Source: Subtercola sp. Z020 (lineage in GTDB: Bacteria; Actinomycetota; Actinomycetes; Actinomycetales; Microbacteriaceae). Taken from it: a DNA stretch of 32,370 nt. Under the pieces are notes generated by a model. That model searched no databases. It was not told the origin of the DNA and was given only the letters and a program-made list of their open reading frames with translations. A program made the translations under genes and the position numbers. Location: positions 1-32,370 of the forward strand of contig NZ_PSTT01000039.1 in assembly GCF_002931235.1 (NCBI RefSeq), in the 5' to 3' direction. Positions 1 through 6,528 of the stretch are shown here, in pieces; position 1 is the first letter of the stretch, and each line of letters opens with the position of its first letter.

Positions 1-812
1 GTGCGGGGGCAGGCGGGGGCGGCGGCCCCGCGGGGCCGCGCAGCGCGCGCAAGGCGCTGCGCGTCGCAGCGCGCCGCCGCCGCCGGTTCGAGCGGCTCGA
101 AGCGCGCCGGTTCACCGAGCGCAGCCGCCGGCGCCGCCTCACCTGGCTGGTCTCGCTCAGCTCCGTCGCCCTGCTCGGCGTGATCGTGCTCGTCACCGCC
201 TACTCACCCGTCTTCGCCGTGCGCGCCATCAGCATCGAGGGCACCTCCCGCATCGACGGAGCCCAGGTGCAGCAGGCCCTGGCCGACCAGGTCGGCCGCC
301 CGCTCGCCCTCGTCGACTTCGGCCGCATGCAGAGCGAGCTCGCCGCGTTCCCGCTCATCCAGAGCTACTCGACGGAGTCCAGCCTGCCGAACACGCTGAT
401 CGTGCGCATCGTCGAACGCCAGCCGGTCGGCGCGATCACGGCGGCCGCGGGCGGGTTCGACCTCGTCGACCCGGCGGGCGTCACCGTCTCGCACAGCGAT
501 GCCCGGCCCGCGGGTTTCCCCGTGATCGACCTGGCCGCATCCGCTCTCGGCAGCCCCGGTTTTCTCGGCGCGACCGCTGTGCTGCGTGCGATGCCGGCCG
601 ACCTGCTCGCGAAGATCGACACTATCAGCGCCGCGACCCCTGACTCCGTCACCTTCACCCTCGCGGGCGGTGGCCAGAAGGTCGTCTGGGGCAGCGACGC
701 CGATTCCGCTCTCAAGGCGCGCGTTCTCGACAAGCTCATCGGCACGCAGGATGCCGACGCCTCCCTGACCTACGACGTCTCCAGCCCCGAGAGTCCCGTC
801 GTCTTCCGCTGA
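1..812 (+). CDS. ftsQ: Cell division protein FtsQ, 5' end outside window
   Basis: Bitopic divisome protein that links early septal proteins to the FtsW/FtsI synthase; its bulk lies outside the membrane. The frame is open from base 3 without a stop, so the gene starts upstream and the GTG at 180 is an internal codon. About 269 residues are visible: an Arg-rich cytoplasmic stretch, one membrane helix (visible residues about 46-68, LTWLVSLSSVALLG onward), then a POTRA-type domain beginning at SPVFAVRAISIEG, with the FtsQ-like ERQPVGAI strand further on. The C-terminal part (KVVWGSD, then a short tail) fits the FtsQ/DivIB beta domain. It sits directly upstream of ftsZ with no ftsA between them, as is normal in actinobacteria. 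Stop TGA at 810-812. The family call is firm; the missing N-terminus cannot be judged. Confidence 0.9.
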   Translation, partial: AGAGGGGGPAGPRSARKALRVAARRRRRFERLEARRFTERSRRRRLTWLVSLSSVALLGVIVLVTAYSPVFAVRAISIEGTSRIDGAQVQQALADQVGRPLALVDFGRMQSELAAFPLIQSYSTESSLPNTLIVRIVERQPVGAITAAAGGFDLVDPAGVTVSHSDARPAGFPVIDLAASALGSPGFLGATAVLRAMPADLLAKIDTISAATPDSVTFTLAGGGQKVVWGSDADSALKARVLDKLIGTQDADASLTYDVSSPESPVVFR

Positions 813-983
813 CCGCTCTGCACGACACGGTGCTGGATGCCGCGGCCCGACTTTCGAGCGTAACCTGCGACACGCCAAGCGCGTTACGACCACCCCGCCG
901 CATCGCGCCTAGGTTGATCAAAAGAAATACATACTCAGCATAACATTAACTCTCAACTTGAGCTTGAGACCCGGAGGCCGGAC
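813..983 (+). promoter_or_regulatory. ftsQ-ftsZ intergenic region with probable ftsZ promoter
   Basis: This 171-bp gap contains an AT-rich patch (about 911-968) in otherwise GC-rich DNA. Seen: a -35-like TTGATC at 914-919, CATAAC/TAACAT around 939-946, an 11-base palindrome CTCAACTTGAG at 952-962 and a tandem CTTGAG-CTTGAG at 957-968. Farther upstream CGTAAC (859-864) is mirrored by GTTACG (883-888). The Shine-Dalgarno GGAGG for ftsZ is at 973-977. The region probably carries an ftsZ-specific promoter; spacing to any single -10 box is not ideal, so I do not fix a start site. Confidence 0.45.
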
Positions 984-2213
984 GTGACATCGAACCAGAA
1001 CTACCTCGCCGTGATCAAAGTGGTCGGCATCGGTGGCGGCGGCGTGAATGCCGTCAACCGGATGATCGAACTCGGCCTTCGCGGCGTCGAATTCATCGCC
1101 ATCAACACTGACGCGCAGGCGCTGCTGATGAGCGACGCCGACGTGAAGCTCGACGTGGGCCGCGAACTCACCCGCGGCCTCGGCGCCGGAGCAGACCCCG
1201 AGGTCGGCCGACGCGCAGCAGAAGACCACGCCGAGGAGATCGAGGAGGCCCTCGCCGGAGCCGACATGGTCTTCGTGACCGCTGGCGAAGGTGGCGGAAC
1301 GGGCACCGGTGGCGCCCCCGTCGTGGCCCGCATCGCCAAGTCGATCGGCGCCCTCACCATCGGTGTCGTCACGAAGCCCTTCGGTTTCGAGGGCAAGCGC
1401 CGCATGGCCCAGGCCGAAGACGGCGTGGCCACCCTGAAGAACGAAGTCGACACCCTCATCGTCGTGCCGAACGACCGCCTGCTGGAGATCAGCGACCGCG
1501 GCATCAGCATGCTCGAGGCGTTCTCGACCGCCGACCAGGTGCTTCTCGCCGGTGTCCAGGGCATCACCGACCTCATCACGACCCCCGGCCTCATCAACCT
1601 CGACTTCGCCGACGTGAAGAGCGTCATGCAGGGCGCGGGTTCCGCGCTCATGGGCATCGGCTCCGCCAGGGGCGCCGACCGCGCCATCAAAGCCGCAGAG
1701 CTCGCCGTCGCCTCCCCGCTGCTCGAGGCGAGCATCGAGGGTGCCCACGGCGTTCTGCTCTCCATCCAGGGCGGCTCGAACCTCGGCATCTTCGAGATCA
1801 ACGACGCGGCCAAGCTCGTGCAGGATGCCGTGCATCCAGAAGCCAACATCATCTTCGGTGCCGTCATCGACGACACCCTGGGCGACGAGGTGCGGGTCAC
1901 GGTCATCGCGGCCGGCTTCGATACGGCGGAGACGATCGCCGACGCGGCCGCCAAGCGCGGCTTCTCGGTGCCGAACGACGCGAGCGACCTGTTCGCGGGC
2001 GCCGGGTCGGCCTCGGCCGTCGGCGGCGGTGCGAACACGGGCAGCACGCCCGTCGCCCCCCAGACCCGTCGCGACCGCGCCGACGAGCAGCCGCAGAGTT
2101 CGGCGGCCTCGTGGGCGCAGGCCCCCGAGCACAGCCTCACCGGCACCGCTCAGCTCGACCCGGCCTCCGACGACGACGACTCCGACCTCGACGTTCCCGA
2201 CTTCCTGAAGTAG
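984..2213 (+). CDS. ftsZ: Cell division GTPase FtsZ
   Basis: Tubulin-like GTPase that polymerises into the Z ring. 409 residues from GTG 984, with GGAGG seven bases upstream. Visible: N-terminal Rossmann start [17 protein letters not shown], the tubulin signature GGGTGTG at residues 103-109, and the catalytic T7 loop NLDFAD at 205-210, whose aspartates complete the GTPase site of the neighbouring subunit. A low-complexity linker follows, then the conserved C-terminal peptide DLDVPDFLK, the docking tail for SepF and other partners. Length and all motifs are normal. It is followed at once by the YggS-family frame and then sepF, the Z-ring membrane anchor that replaces FtsA in this phylum. Confidence 0.98.
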   Translation: MTSNQNYLAVIKVVGIGGGGVNAVNRMIELGLRGVEFIAINTDAQALLMSDADVKLDVGRELTRGLGAGADPEVGRRAAEDHAEEIEEALAGADMVFVTAGEGGGTGTGGAPVVARIAKSIGALTIGVVTKPFGFEGKRRMAQAEDGVATLKNEVDTLIVVPNDRLLEISDRGISMLEAFSTADQVLLAGVQGITDLITTPGLINLDFADVKSVMQGAGSALMGIGSARGADRAIKAAELAVASPLLEASIEGAHGVLLSIQGGSNLGIFEINDAAKLVQDAVHPEANIIFGAVIDDTLGDEVRVTVIAAGFDTAETIADAAAKRGFSVPNDASDLFAGAGSASAVGGGANTGSTPVAPQTRRDRADEQPQSSAASWAQAPEHSLTGTAQLDPASDDDDSDLDVPDFLK

Positions 2214-2218
2214 GAGCC

Positions 2219-2935
2219 ATCGCCGAGACCACCGCGCCGAACGAGGGCGGGCCAGACCTCACGGGTCGGCTCGCCCTCGTTCGTGCATCCATCGACGAGG
2301 CTCTGGATGCCGCGGGCCGACGCCCGGGCGACGTGACCCTGATCGCGGTGACCAAGTTCCACGACGGAGCACTCCTCCGCGAACTCGCCGCCCTCGGGGT
2401 GACCGACTTCGGCGAGAGCCGCCACCAGGAGGCGCGCGCGAAGGCCCGCGACCTCGCCGACCTCGCCCCCACCTGGCACTTCGTCGGCCAGCTGCAGAGC
2501 AAGAAGGCGCGCCAGGTCGCCGAGTACGCCCGCGTCATCCACTCGGTCGACAGGGCCTCGCTCGCCGACCTGCTGGCCTCTGACGAGCGCGAGTCGACCG
2601 GCACGCCCGTCGAGGTGTTCGTGCAGGTCAACCTCACGCCCGATCCCGAGCGCGGCGGCGTTCGGCCACAGGATGCCGTCGCTCTCGCCGAGCACATCGA
2701 GCGCCTCCCGGGGCTCGACCTCCGCGGGGTCATGGCGGTGGCGCCGAACGACGGGGAACCCCGTGCGGCCTTCGCGCGGCTGCGGAGCATCTCGGAGGCG
2801 GTGCGCTCGAGCGTGCCCCGGGCATCCGCCATCTCCGCCGGCATGTCGAACGACTTCGCCGAGGCGATCGCCGAGGGCGCGACACACCTTCGGATCGGTT
2901 CTGCAATCACGGGTATCAGACCCCTTCGACGTTAA
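2219..2935 (+). CDS. YggS/PROSC-family pyridoxal phosphate homeostasis protein
   Basis: Small PLP-binding protein of the YggS/PLPBP family, thought to buffer PLP and affect amino-acid balance; no catalytic reaction is established. Seen: the PLP-lysine motif LIAVTKFHDG (Lys about 46 from position 2219), GESRHQEA, TWHFVGQLQSKKA and the C-terminal MSNDFAEAIAEGATHLRIGS. The start is a problem. The only ATG/GTG/TTG in frame ahead of the conserved domain is GTG 2111, which overlaps ftsZ by 103 bp and would add an Arg/Pro-rich stretch typical of a shadow frame. From 2213 the frame reads GGA GCC ATC GCC GAG, so an ATC at 2219 stands where ATG would be expected, though AGGAG (2212-2216) is only two bases away. 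Coordinates mark the supported coding region. Upstream of sepF, as usual in actinobacteria. Confidence 0.85.
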   Translation: MAETTAPNEGGPDLTGRLALVRASIDEALDAAGRRPGDVTLIAVTKFHDGALLRELAALGVTDFGESRHQEARAKARDLADLAPTWHFVGQLQSKKARQVAEYARVIHSVDRASLADLLASDERESTGTPVEVFVQVNLTPDPERGGVRPQDAVALAEHIERLPGLDLRGVMAVAPNDGEPRAAFARLRSISEAVRSSVPRASAISAGMSNDFAEAIAEGATHLRIGSAITGIRPLRR

Positions 2936-2974
2936 TCTCTTCTCAGGCACCCGAACTTTCAACCGGAGGAAGAC

Positions 2975-3496
2975 ATGGCCAATCCACTACGCAAGACGAT
3001 GGTCTACCTCGGGCTTGCCGACGAAGAACTCGACTACGACGAGCCCCAGCAGCAGGCACCGGTGGCGCACGTCGCCCACCCGCAGGCCGCCCAGGCTCCC
3101 GCCGAGCGCACGGTCGCGCACGTCGCCCCCGCCCCCCGCGAGTCGAACTCCGGCCGCGCTCCCGTGACCCCTCTCCGTCGAACCACGACTCACAAAGAAG
3201 CGGCGCCGCTCGAAATGAATGAAATCCTCACCGTTCACCCGAAGCAGTACAAAGACGCGCAGATCATCGCCGAGAGCTTCCGCGAGGGCATCCCCGTGAT
3301 CATCAACCTGTCGCAGATGACGGATGCCGACGCGCGCAGGCTCATCGACTTCGCAGGTGGCCTCTCGCAGGGGCTCTACGGCAAGATCGAGCGGGTCACG
3401 AGCAAGGTCTTCCTGCTCTCGCCGTCGCACGTCTCGGTGTCGGGTGAGGCCCAGTCTGAGACTCGTACAGAAGCTTCCTTCTTCGTCCAGTCATAA
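2975..3496 (+). CDS. sepF: Cell division protein SepF
   Basis: Membrane-associated FtsZ partner that tethers and bundles Z-ring filaments; in actinobacteria it takes over the FtsA anchoring role. 173 residues from ATG 2975, with GGAGGA at 2965-2970. Seen: N-terminal amphipathic segment [14 protein letters not shown] suited to membrane binding, an acidic then Ala/Pro/His-rich linker (about 18-70), then the SepF fold from about residue 85 ([50 protein letters not shown]). The short tail ends in FFVQS. Length and domain order are typical. The yggT frame begins 7 bases after its stop. Confidence 0.96.
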   Translation: MANPLRKTMVYLGLADEELDYDEPQQQAPVAHVAHPQAAQAPAERTVAHVAPAPRESNSGRAPVTPLRRTTTHKEAAPLEMNEILTVHPKQYKDAQIIAESFREGIPVIINLSQMTDADARRLIDFAGGLSQGLYGKIERVTSKVFLLSPSHVSVSGEAQSETRTEASFFVQS

Positions 3497-3503
3497 TTGA
3501 CGG

Positions 3504-3815
3504 GTGGGTTCACTTCTCGTCATCATCGCCAGCGTCGCCTACGTCGCGCTGCTGCTCTACTTCTTCGTGATGTGGGGCCGGTTCGTGCTCGACCTCGTGC
3601 GGAGCTTCCAGCGCCAGTGGCGCCCCCAGGGCGCGGTGCTGGTGCTGGCCGAGGTCGCCTACACGGTCACCGATCCGCCGATCAAGTTCTTCCGTCGCCT
3701 CATCCCGCCCCTCAGGGTGGGTCCGGTAGCGTTCGACTTCGGCTGGAGCATCGTGATGCTGCTGGTGGTCATCCTGCTGTCGGTGGCACAGTACGTGCGC
3801 CTGATTGCCGCCTGA
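3504..3815 (+). CDS. YggT family membrane protein
   Basis: Small integral membrane protein of the YggT family, 103 residues from GTG 3504. Two hydrophobic segments are clear: about residues 3-28 (LLVIIASVAYVALLLYFFVMW) and about 78-101 (SIVMLLVVILLSVAQYVRL), separated by a loop with VAYTVTDPPIKFFRRLIPP, the family's most recognisable stretch. Its role is unclear; chromosomal linkage with sepF and divIVA suggests a cell-envelope or division function (inference). No good Shine-Dalgarno precedes the GTG, and the gap after sepF is only 7 bp, so translational coupling is likely. The stop is 98 bp before divIVA. Confidence 0.9.
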   Translation: MGSLLVIIASVAYVALLLYFFVMWGRFVLDLVRSFQRQWRPQGAVLVLAEVAYTVTDPPIKFFRRLIPPLRVGPVAFDFGWSIVMLLVVILLSVAQYVRLIAA

Positions 3816-3855
3816 CCGCCCGGCGCATGTATCGTAGTTGCTGAAACGCCAATAC

Positions 3856-3895
3856 GTTCCCTAGACAGTCATTGGGTTCCCTCGACAGTCACTAG
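3856..3895 (+). repeat. 20-bp tandem direct repeat upstream of divIVA
   Basis: Two head-to-tail copies of a 20-base unit: GTTCCCTAGACAGTCATTGG (3856-3875) and GTTCCCTCGACAGTCACTAG (3876-3895), with 17 of 20 bases the same. The array ends 18 bp before the divIVA start and just before its ribosome-binding site (GGTGGAAG, from 3903). Position and period of about two helical turns fit a binding site for a dimeric regulator or a pair of operator half-sites; the factor is unknown. Confidence 0.7.
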
Positions 3896-3913
3896 TAATA
3901 AAGGTGGAAGAAC

Positions 3914-4576
3914 ATGCCGTTAACTCCGGAAGAAGTTGTTAACAAGCGCTTTTCGCAAACCCAGTTTCGGGCCGGATACGACCAGGACGAGGTTGACGAC
4001 TTCCTCGACGAGGTCGTGGTTGAGCTTCGCCGCCTGATCTCGGAGAACGAAGAGCTTCGAAAGGGCATCGTGCCGAGCGCGGCGCCTGCCGCCGCCAGCG
4101 AAGAGGCTGCCCCGGCCGAGCCCGCCGAAGAGGTCAGCGAAGAGACCGCCGTCGTCGACGTCATCGAAGAGGTTCCCGCCCCGGCGGCGACCCCCGAGCC
4201 CGTCGCCGCATCGGCTGCTGCGCCCACCACCGTGCCCGACGGAGAAGACGCCGCGAGCACCACCAGCCTGCTGCAGCTCGCCCGTCGCCTGCACGACGAG
4301 CACGTCAAGGAGGGCTCCGACAAGCGCGCCGCCCTGATCGAGGAGGGCCAGGCCACGGCCAACCGCCTCGTCGCCGAGGCAGAGGCCAAGCAGCGCACCG
4401 AGCTCGCCAAGCTCAACCAGGAGAAGGCGGGCATCGAGCACCGCATCGACGAGCTGCGCTCGTTCGAGAAGGAGTACCGCCAGAAGCTGCGCGGCTACAT
4501 CGAGAGCCAGCTGCGCGACCTCGACTCCTCGGGTGAGAACGCTCCGGCGTCGAGCCTTCAGGGCTTTGGAGCCTGA
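3914..4576 (+). CDS. divIVA: DivIVA/Wag31 polar scaffold protein
   Basis: Coiled-coil scaffold that marks curved membrane (poles, septum) and organises polar growth; in actinobacteria DivIVA (Wag31) is usually essential. 220 residues from ATG 3914 with GGTGGAAG upstream. Seen: canonical N-terminal lipid-binding domain MPLTPEEVVNKRFSQTQF..GYDQDEVDDFLDEV, first coiled coil to about residue 52, a long Ala/Glu/Pro/Val linker (about 55-115), then a second coiled coil from about 118 (LLQLARRLHDEHVKEGSDKR) rich in Glu, Lys and Arg. The first codons (ACTCCGGAAGAAGTTGTTAAC) are richer in A/T than the neighbours, which may aid initiation. The lspA frame may overlap its 3' end. Confidence 0.97.
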   Translation: MPLTPEEVVNKRFSQTQFRAGYDQDEVDDFLDEVVVELRRLISENEELRKGIVPSAAPAAASEEAAPAEPAEEVSEETAVVDVIEEVPAPAATPEPVAASAAAPTTVPDGEDAASTTSLLQLARRLHDEHVKEGSDKRAALIEEGQATANRLVAEAEAKQRTELAKLNQEKAGIEHRIDELRSFEKEYRQKLRGYIESQLRDLDSSGENAPASSLQGFGA

Positions 4577-5222
4577 CTCCGAGGCGACAGCCAACACCCG
4601 TGACGCCGGCGTCGACGCTCTGCCCACAGCAGACGTGACGCCGGCCGAGGGTCGACCGAGAACGATCAGTGTTCGCGCACTGGTCGTTCTCGTGCTTGTG
4701 GCGGTTGTTGTTCTCGCCGTCGACCAGGGGGCGAAGTTCCTCGTCGTCACCTCGCTGCCCCTGAACGAGTACGTGCCGGTGCTCGGCGACGTGCTGCAGT
4801 TCTTCTACGTGACGAACTCCGGGGCCGCCTTCTCGATCGGCAACGCCTACACGTGGATCTTCTCGATCCTCGCGGCCGCCGTCGTGGTCTTCATCGTGTG
4901 GTTCGCCCGGCGCATCCGCTCTCTCGGCTGGGCCCTCGTGTTCGGCCTGCTGCTCGGCGGCGTGCTCGGCAACCTCGGTGACCGGCTCTTCCGCGAGCCC
5001 GGCTTCGGGGTGGGCCATGTGGTCGACTTCATCAAGATCCCGGTGCTGCCCGCGATCTTCAACCTCGCCGACACGGCGATCTGCGCGGCCATGGTCGTGT
5101 TCCTCATCCTGACGATCCGGGGGGTCGGTCTCGACGGGCGTCGTTCGGTGCGCCCGGATGCCGCGACCGATGCGCCGGCGTCGGCCGCGACATCCATCCC
5201 CCCCTCCGAGAAGGACGACTGA
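4533..5222 (+). CDS. lspA: Lipoprotein signal peptidase (signal peptidase II)
   Basis: Membrane aspartyl protease that cuts the signal peptide from prolipoproteins after Cys lipidation; a likely substrate in this window is CtaC. From GTG 4533, 229 residues. Four membrane helices carry the family blocks: [10 protein letters not shown] (about 62-71), [12 protein letters not shown] (about 93-104), [11 protein letters not shown] (142-152), GHVVDFIKI (Asp165) and FNLADTAI (Asp180). Asp165 and Asp180 fit the catalytic dyad. The N-terminal 45 residues are polar, and the start is uncertain: GTG 4533 overlaps divIVA by 44 bp, TTG 4566 or GTG 4635 are alternatives, and none has a strong ribosome-binding site. 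The tail is an Ala/Pro/Asp-rich extension. The rluD-type gene starts two bases after its stop. Confidence 0.96.
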   Translation: MRTLRRRAFRALEPDSEATANTRDAGVDALPTADVTPAEGRPRTISVRALVVLVLVAVVVLAVDQGAKFLVVTSLPLNEYVPVLGDVLQFFYVTNSGAAFSIGNAYTWIFSILAAAVVVFIVWFARRIRSLGWALVFGLLLGGVLGNLGDRLFREPGFGVGHVVDFIKIPVLPAIFNLADTAICAAMVVFLILTIRGVGLDGRRSVRPDAATDAPASAATSIPPSEKDD

Positions 5223-5224
5223 GC

Positions 5225-6145
5225 GTGGAGTCGCGCCAGCTGCCCGTTCCCGACGGACTCGACGGCGAGCGTGTCGACGCCGCCCTCGCCAAGCTGCTGG
5301 GGTTCTCGCGGAGTTTCGCGGCCGACGTGGTCGAGGCCGGGGGAGTGAGCGTCGACGGGCGGGTCGTCGGCAAGTCCGACCGTCTCAGCCGCGACTCCTG
5401 GCTCGAAGTGACGTGGGCGCCGAAGCAGGAGCTTCGCATCGAGCCGACGCCCGTGGAGAACCTCACGATCATCCACGACGACGACGATCTGGTGGTCGTC
5501 GACAAGCCCGTCGGCGTCGCTGCCCACCCCTCGGTGGGCTGGACGGGCCCGACGGTTCTCGGGGCCCTCGCCGCCGCCGGATTCCGCATCTCCACCTCGG
5601 GCGCAGCGGAACGTGCCGGCATCGTGCACCGGCTCGACGCCGGCACGAGCGGCCTGATGGTCGTCGCGAAGAGCGAGGAGGCCTACACCTGGCTGAAGCG
5701 GCTCTTCCACGACCGGGAGGTCGACAAGATCTACCACGCCGTCGTGCAGGGGCATCCCGACCCGCTCGCAGGCACGATCGACGCGCCCATCGGGCGCCAT
5801 CCGCGCTCCGACTGGAAGTTCGCGGTCACCGCGTCGGGCAAGCCGAGCGTGACGCACTACGAGACGATCGAGGCGTTCCCGAGCGCCTCGCTGCTCGAGA
5901 TCCACCTCGAGACGGGGCGCACGCACCAGATCCGCGTGCACATGGCCGCGCAGCGGCACCCCTGCGTCGGTGACGCGATGTACGGCGCGGACCCCACGAT
6001 CTCGGCCCGGCTCGGGCTCGGGCGGCAGTGGCTGCACGCCCTGAAGCTCGGTTTCGTGCACCCCGCGTCGCGCGAGTACGTGCAGTTCGAGTCGACCTAC
6101 CCGGCCGACCTGCAGCACGCCCTCGACGTGCTGCGCGCCGACTGA
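5225..6145 (+). CDS. RluA/RluD-family 23S rRNA pseudouridine synthase
   Basis: Converts uridines to pseudouridine in rRNA; RluD-type members act on helix 69 of 23S rRNA, but target specificity cannot be read from sequence alone. 306 residues from GTG 5225, two bases after lspA. Seen: N-terminal S4 RNA-binding domain ([34 protein letters not shown]), [15 protein letters not shown], and the catalytic block [15 protein letters not shown] with Asp138 as the nucleophile. The C-terminal blocks [15 protein letters not shown] and [10 protein letters not shown] are typical. Length is normal. The lspA-rluD adjacency is conserved in many Gram-positive bacteria and indicates co-transcription. Confidence 0.95.
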   Translation: MESRQLPVPDGLDGERVDAALAKLLGFSRSFAADVVEAGGVSVDGRVVGKSDRLSRDSWLEVTWAPKQELRIEPTPVENLTIIHDDDDLVVVDKPVGVAAHPSVGWTGPTVLGALAAAGFRISTSGAAERAGIVHRLDAGTSGLMVVAKSEEAYTWLKRLFHDREVDKIYHAVVQGHPDPLAGTIDAPIGRHPRSDWKFAVTASGKPSVTHYETIEAFPSASLLEIHLETGRTHQIRVHMAAQRHPCVGDAMYGADPTISARLGLGRQWLHALKLGFVHPASREYVQFESTYPADLQHALDVLRAD

Positions 6146-6174
6146 CCCGCACCCGCCGCATATCAACGCTCCGC

Positions 6175-6180
6175 TATACT
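6175..6180 (+). promoter_or_regulatory. Candidate -10 box after rluD-type gene
   Basis: TATACT, one base from consensus, lies in the 83-bp gap after the rluD-type gene and 49 bases before the GTG of the small membrane protein. There is no clear -35 element 16-18 bases upstream. It would place a transcript start near 6187 and could drive the small gene and perhaps dnaE. Confidence 0.4.
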
Positions 6181-6228
6181 GAGGATCTGTCGACTCATCG
6201 TCGATGTCCTGGAGAGCGGTGCAGAACT

Positions 6229-6492
6229 GTGTTTCGTCGCGGAGTACGGGTACGACCTGCCGTTCGTGACGCGTGGTACCGGGTGCGAGAGACGTCGGCT
6301 TCTCTCCGCTTCTGGTTCGTGGGACTCAGCATCGTCAACTTCGTCCTGGGGCGCCTGTTCGACAGCCCAGCACTCGCGCCTCTCTTTGCCGCCGTGTCGA
6401 TCGTGGCCTCGGTGCTGACGGTCGCCGCTTTCCTTGTGTGGATCGTCTCCCTGATAGCGGTTCGGCTCATTCGCGGGAGGAGGCGTTGGTAA
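6229..6492 (+). CDS. Small two-helix membrane protein, unknown function
   Basis: Not recognised as a named family. From GTG 6229 it gives 87 residues: a basic N-terminus (FRRGVRVRPAVRDAWYRVRE), two hydrophobic segments at about 33-47 (FWFVGLSIVNFVLG) and 54-80 (LAPLFAAVSIVASVLTVAAF), and a very basic tail RLIRGRRRW. The topology suggests both ends on the cytoplasmic side. The frame is open upstream into the rluD-type gene, so the start is a judgement: GTG 6229 falls after the TATACT box, but the nearest GGAGAG (6211-6216) is 12 bases away. It lies just ahead of dnaE and the dnaE -10 candidate overlaps its end. Real gene likely; function open. Confidence 0.6.
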   Translation: MFRRGVRVRPAVRDAWYRVRETSASLRFWFVGLSIVNFVLGRLFDSPALAPLFAAVSIVASVLTVAAFLVWIVSLIAVRLIRGRRRW

Positions 6493-6526
6493 ACTGGGGA
6501 CCTCAACCTCTAGCTCGTCGGAGAAG
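6490..6526 (+). promoter_or_regulatory. dnaE promoter -10 candidate and ribosome-binding site
   Basis: TAAACT at 6490-6495 matches the actinobacterial TANNNT -10 pattern and would start a transcript about 26 bases before dnaE. GGAGAAG at 6520-6526 is the Shine-Dalgarno that fixes the TTG at 6529 as the dnaE start, five bases after GGAG. Confidence 0.5.
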
Positions 6527-6528
6527 AT

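Noticed and set aside
1-183. A 60-codon open frame at the left edge in the first frame
   Set aside because: Arg/Ala/Ser-rich shadow; the third frame continues without a stop into FtsQ with its membrane helix.
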